From Botryotinia globosa (taxonomy: Eukaryota > Ascomycota > Leotiomycetes > Helotiales > Sclerotiniaceae): DNA of 64,000 bases. The notes beneath the pieces are model-generated. The model worked only from the letters and a program-made list of their open reading frames with translations, was not told the DNA's origin and did not search any database. The stretch is taken from assembly GCA_014898425.1 (NCBI GenBank), contig RCSZ01000001.1, positions 1,922,001 through 1,986,000 of the forward strand. Direction: 5' to 3'. How positions within the stretch are numbered: the first letter of the stretch is position 1; each line of letters starts with the position of its first letter. The position numbers were made by a program, and so were the translations under genes. Below, piece after piece: positions 59,958-64,000 of the stretch.

Positions 59958-62900
59958 TTAGCCTAACAACCAGTGTTTAGGGCTTTGCGGAGTGCTTCTC
60001 TCATTTGTCCACAATTCGGTGCTTTCGATCTTCTTCTCGAGTTCCTGTCTGCTCTTGCGGATCAAGGGTGCATCGCATTGTTTGGAGAACATAGGGAGCT
60101 CATTGTCATTTTGTTCTATGGATGGCATCCACATTGCTCCCGTAGAGACCTGTGCTACAGGTGATGGCCTAGGCATCCAAATTTTTGCATTGATGAGTTC
60201 GCGAGATGGGACCAACTCGGCCGAGGTCTCAGTAGGACTTTCAGTCAATACTGACTTTGAACTTGAGGTATCAGACAAGCAGGAGGTGTGAAGCCAGTCA
60301 ATTTCATTTTTGGACGCGAAGCTCGGTGTGAATAGCTGTGATGATTCGAGCCTTGCCGTATGGACATGAGAGGAGGTTGACGACTTCTGAGGATGCGATC
60401 CATTGCTCTTGATAAAGATATCTGGACGAGCGACAGTAGCCACTGGAGTTACTTTCCACGTACCGGTGGATACTTCGATTGCAATCTGTGGGGATGCGCT
60501 CCACAACTGCTCGGCTAGCGATAGAGGCTCATCTAGGTCAAGCAGCTCTTCAGAAGGTGTAGAATCTAACTCAAGCATATGCATTATCTCCAGCTCGAGT
60601 AAGTTTGATGCAGCATCGATCAGGGGCTCGTCTGCAACAGAGACATCACCCAAGTCCTCTTCTGTCATAAATTCATCTGCAGCAAGTAGCTCGGCAATCT
60701 CCTCTTCGGTAAGAGTTTCTACATCAGCCAACAACTCCTCGAACGTAGCATCTCTAGCAAGTGGTGTGTCGTCGTCAACTATTGCTTTTGCAACGATTTC
60801 TTCGATCACGGGCTCCACAGAAGATATACGAAGCCAATCAATCTCTGGCTGTGACTTATCCTTAGGCGTGAAAAGCTCCGAGGACTCTAGGCGTGGGAGA
60901 GCAGATGAACGAGTAGCAGAGATTTTCTTAATAGGCTCATACATTAAACTTGAAAACAAGTCCGGAGTGGATGACCCATTGGCAGTCCACGTCGTAGAGA
61001 TGTTCTGCGCGACGACGGGTGAAGCGATAGATGTACGTAGCCAGTGAATCTCAGGCTCAGTCTTTTCCGACGCCGTATAAAGTGCTGTAGATTCCAGAGA
61101 TGGGAGAAGTGGAGAACGAGCACTTGAAGGTCTTTGGAAATGATCGTGCTTCAAGTTTGCGAAGATATCCGGAATATACTTGACGGTTCTGGTCGATAAT
61201 TCCCACATCAGAGCATCACTCTGGTTGAAAATCTCAACGACAGGCTTCTGGAATAGGAGATTGCGGGTGGCCTTAAGCTTGCTCGAAGTATGTAGCCAAC
61301 TTCTTGAGATGAGTGAAACCGAAGATGGTTGCCAAAGCTCACAAGACTCCAGCGTAGACAATTTAAGATCTTTTTGCGCAGCAAATCTTCGAAAATGGTC
61401 GAGTGTTGACATCTCAGAACGTGGTTGAGTATCGCAAACAAATTTCGAGGGTTCTGTCCATAGACCACTGTCAACGACTGACGTCATACTTGCTGACTTG
61501 GGTACCCAGAGACTAGTCTCGGACATCGGATGAGAACTTGTGATGATGCAATGCCCGATGCAAGAAGGGTGAATATCAATTGTAGATGAAATGAGAACAT
61601 CAGCGAAGAAAACTGGGTGAAGAAGAGCAGAGTCGAATCTTGAATCTTGAACAGATTTCAAAACCGCAGGATAAACATCGCTGGCACTCGACAGCATGGA
61701 TTCTGTGAAAAATTCTGGGTGAGGTGAAACATCATAGCTGGGAAGAACACTTTCGGTCATTACCACAGTATCCTCCTGAAGTACAACAACATCAGACATC
61801 TCTAATTGCTTTGGAGTCCCCGCAGCAATGGCCTCTTTCAGCGCATCTTTCCACATAAAAGCAAACACCGTTGGACGTTGTACACGCGTCGTATCTGTGT
61901 GCACAATTTTTCCCAATGCGCGATCCCAATCATCAACGCTTGCTGTGAGACATAGAAGCTTTGTGTGTCCAACAGCAGCGGGATGAATAGTGTCCACATC
62001 CGAGACGAGAGTCTCGGTAAAGAAAACGGGGTGGAGGATTGCGGGATTATAGATTGCCGAATAAGTTGGCCCGGTTGTATTTTCTGCAATGGTCTCTATG
62101 AGGTCCAATTCTAAGAGATCCAAAGACATCTGGGACTCTTCGATAGTTGGTGGGGCTCCTAGGGTTATAGCCTCGTTCAAAGATAGATCCCATTCGGCAG
62201 ATGTTGTCTTAGATCTAGGTAATCCTGCGTTGACAGCTTCGTCCAACGCATCGTCCCAGTTTGCACGGAAGGCAACAGTAGATCTATATTGATGTCTAAT
62301 GGCTCTGTGAGCTGGTTTGGTTGGCTTCATCGGCACCACAGATCTGCGGAATCTCGGTAATTGATGGATTTCTGAATTGGGAGGAATTCGTGCCTCGAAT
62401 ATATCTCTGGAAGACAAAACCTTCGACTGTCTGAGTGGTGTTGAAGGCAAAGCTTTTGGAGGAGATCTTGGAGTTGGTTGCAGAGATACCTGACGAACAG
62501 CTAGCTTGGATTGATACTTGCTTGGGTCAGCAGGAGGTGGCGATGGTGGAATAACTTCTTCCTTCTTCTTGGCCGAAAGAGTTCTTCGCATGGAGACGGA
62601 AGCCAATGAAACGGAAGCGAAAGAGAAAAATGACGATGCTTTAGTACTTGTTGAAGCGATAGACGACGCATCTGAAATATCAGGTGAAGATCTTCCAGAA
62701 CTTGTCTCGGATGCTATCGACGGACTGACTGGTCGAATGGAAGATTCCGAAATCCAATCATGATCACGCTTTAGGTGTAATAAGCATGGTTGACGCCAAA
62801 GCTTGTGGGATGCCAAGTTTGAAAGAGTTCCTGGTACACTTCTTACTTTGGATGTCAAAATCAATGCAGCTGGCTCTAGCTCGGTCGTGCGATAATTGGT

Positions 62901-63992
62901 ACGAGATGATCTTGGTTGAAACAGACCTTCAACGATCTCACCAGCAACGACCGGATTTGGAGTCCACATGAAAGAGCGACTAGCGGCAACTTTCAATGAA
63001 GCTGGTTTAATCGTACTTGTTAAAATCCAGTTCTCGCCTGTGCGTGGCACAAGTTCTTCGATTGACCACAACTTATCGGAAGAGAGTACCGAAAGCGTGG
63101 ATGAGTTTGCCCGCTGGACCTTCTTGATATCGGTTGCAGCCGGTGCTTGCGTAGTTGTGCGGAAATCTTGACGATTGGATACGATAGAGAATAGACCATA
63201 ACTTGGAACTTCAAAAGAAGCCGCTGGAGGAGTCCACATAAGACTTCTGATAGTGGTAGGCGGCGATTGAATTTCGAAGCAAAGTTCCAGATCAGACTCC
63301 GGTTCTTCAGAAATATCACTGTCTTCCTCGTTCCAAAGGCTGCGGGTCGAAATTTCAGGTACCGAAAGCGACGGTTGAGATTTAGTTCGAATAGTGTCTT
63401 GCGATGATGGGATATAAGATTGCCAGACATCCGAGGTTGGTTGAGGTAAGCCATACTCGAATCCCTTGGTGCTCGGTGACGGGGTATGATCCCAAAGTAG
63501 CGAGTCTTCAACCAGAGGCCTGGAAGAATCGCCCGAAAACCCGAACAATTCTTGGGAGATCTGTTCATCCAATACGATGAGTGGTGATGCTACATTAGAA
63601 ATAACCATATCTTCGGAGTTCATGATATCTTCCTGAGAAAATATGATGGTCGAGTTTCGGGCCTCATTGTAGTCTGCATGATACTCATTATTGAACTCCT
63701 CATAATCTTCATTCTCCGAGCTAAAATCAGTCTCGGAGCTCGTCTCATAATCATCATAATCATCAACGATATTCTGGAGTGACTTTGGTGGCGGTAATAA
63801 GCTATCCTTTGATGGAAGGTCAGTAGTCTTGAGCATGCTTGCAATTTCCCACAGAGTGGTCTCGTCAAAATCATCGTCGCTTTCAGTTTCCATCTCGGAG
63901 TCAAACTCCTCTTCCTCGTCGTAATCAAAGAAAGATGTGGATAAATATTCCAGTCCATCAGATTCCAATTGACGAGACCTCGAGTCGAGCAT
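59958..63992 (-). CDS. Large acidic protein with repeated Leu-Trp motifs, 5' end possibly outside the window
   Basis: One open frame of 1344 codons with no intron signal needed, running to the window edge. The ATG at 63992 is only the first in view; the frame stays open upstream, so the gene may be 5'-partial. The N-terminus is very acidic (FFDYDEEEEFDSEMETESDD). The body carries many short copies of a (S/E/K)-L-(W/F)-(T/Q/V/M)-P type motif (SLMWTPP, SFMWTPNP, SLWVPKS, ELWQPSS, ELFTPKD, QLFTPSF, KIWMPRP). It also has three HP(V/E)FF(T/A)(E/D) units, E-I-(D/H)-W-L-(R/H)-T-S units and four W-(D/K)-x-(A/S)-L-(D/N/G/K)-(E/K)-A/I units (WDDALDEAVNAG, WDLSLNEAITLG, WKDALKEAIAAG). No catalytic domain is recognised; it is probably a disordered scaffold with linear binding motifs. 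The role and any link to GAG are unknown. Confidence 0.75.
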   Translation of the reverse strand: MLDSRSRQLESDGLEYLSTSFFDYDEEEEFDSEMETESDDDFDETTLWEIASMLKTTDLPSKDSLLPPPKSLQNIVDDYDDYETSSETDFSSENEDYEEFNNEYHADYNEARNSTIIFSQEDIMNSEDMVISNVASPLIVLDEQISQELFGFSGDSSRPLVEDSLLWDHTPSPSTKGFEYGLPQPTSDVWQSYIPSSQDTIRTKSQPSLSVPEISTRSLWNEEDSDISEEPESDLELCFEIQSPPTTIRSLMWTPPAASFEVPSYGLFSIVSNRQDFRTTTQAPAATDIKKVQRANSSTLSVLSSDKLWSIEELVPRTGENWILTSTIKPASLKVAASRSFMWTPNPVVAGEIVEGLFQPRSSRTNYRTTELEPAALILTSKVRSVPGTLSNLASHKLWRQPCLLHLKRDHDWISESSIRPVSPSIASETSSGRSSPDISDASSIASTSTKASSFFSFASVSLASVSMRRTLSAKKKEEVIPPSPPPADPSKYQSKLAVRQVSLQPTPRSPPKALPSTPLRQSKVLSSRDIFEARIPPNSEIHQLPRFRRSVVPMKPTKPAHRAIRHQYRSTVAFRANWDDALDEAVNAGLPRSKTTSAEWDLSLNEAITLGAPPTIEESQMSLDLLELDLIETIAENTTGPTYSAIYNPAILHPVFFTETLVSDVDTIHPAAVGHTKLLCLTASVDDWDRALGKIVHTDTTRVQRPTVFAFMWKDALKEAIAAGTPKQLEMSDVVVLQEDTVVMTESVLPSYDVSPHPEFFTESMLSSASDVYPAVLKSVQDSRFDSALLHPVFFADVLISSTIDIHPSCIGHCIITSSHPMSETSLWVPKSASMTSVVDSGLWTEPSKFVCDTQPRSEMSTLDHFRRFAAQKDLKLSTLESCELWQPSSVSLISRSWLHTSSKLKATRNLLFQKPVVEIFNQSDALMWELSTRTVKYIPDIFANLKHDHFQRPSSARSPLLPSLESTALYTASEKTEPEIHWLRTSIASPVVAQNISTTWTANGSSTPDLFSSLMYEPIKKISATRSSALPRLESSELFTPKDKSQPEIDWLRISSVEPVIEEIVAKAIVDDDTPLARDATFEELLADVETLTEEEIAELLAADEFMTEEDLGDVSVADEPLIDAASNLLELEIMHMLELDSTPSEELLDLDEPLSLAEQLWSASPQIAIEVSTGTWKVTPVATVARPDIFIKSNGSHPQKSSTSSHVHTARLESSQLFTPSFASKNEIDWLHTSCLSDTSSSKSVLTESPTETSAELVPSRELINAKIWMPRPSPVAQVSTGAMWMPSIEQNDNELPMFSKQCDAPLIRKSRQELEKKIESTELWTNERSTPQSPKHWLLG

Positions 63993-64000
63993 CGCGTTCA

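Overview
This window is nuclear DNA from a filamentous ascomycete. Genes carry short introns (about 47-166 nt) with GTRAGT-like donors and CTAAC/CTGAC branch sites. An AT-saturated, ORF-free block resembles RIP-mutated repeat DNA. The gene set (fungal eIF4A, MGM101, BPL1, EAF6, secreted GH47, Zn2Cys6 and RTA1 families) is typical of Pezizomycotina. Protein wording and gene structure suggest a leotiomycete, perhaps Botrytis/Sclerotinia-like; that placement is inference.

Layout. 1-5.0 kb is AT-rich repeat wreckage with no gene. 5.8-31 kb is a housekeeping stretch: a PWI/RS splicing factor, the NuA4 subunit EAF6, an F-box/JmjC protein, eIF4A, a coiled-coil protein, an ENV7/STK16-type kinase, two proteins of unknown function, MGM101, a tiny four-exon COA4 gene, biotin-protein ligase BPL1 and a secreted GH47 alpha-mannosidase. 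Several of these act on mitochondria or chromatin. 32.6-36 kb is a decayed patch with a broken Zn2Cys6 regulator and a frame-disrupted RTA1-type membrane protein.

36.7-58.9 kb is the highlight: what looks like a complete five-gene galactosaminogalactan (GAG) locus in the order gtb3(-), agd3(+), ega3(+), sph3(-), uge3(+). This is the gene set, and as I recall it the order, of the Aspergillus fumigatus cluster. Uge3 would make UDP-Gal/UDP-GalNAc. Gtb3, a 3005-residue polytopic GT4 enzyme, would polymerise and probably export the chain. Secreted Agd3 would partly deacetylate it. Ega3 (GH114, membrane-anchored) and Sph3 (GH135) would trim it. The last 4 kb hold the 5'-truncated view of a large acidic protein with repeated Trp motifs.

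Exon boundaries were assigned by hand from splice signals and reading-frame continuity. Every gene model called intact sums to a whole number of codons. No database search was possible, so family names rest on recognised motifs.
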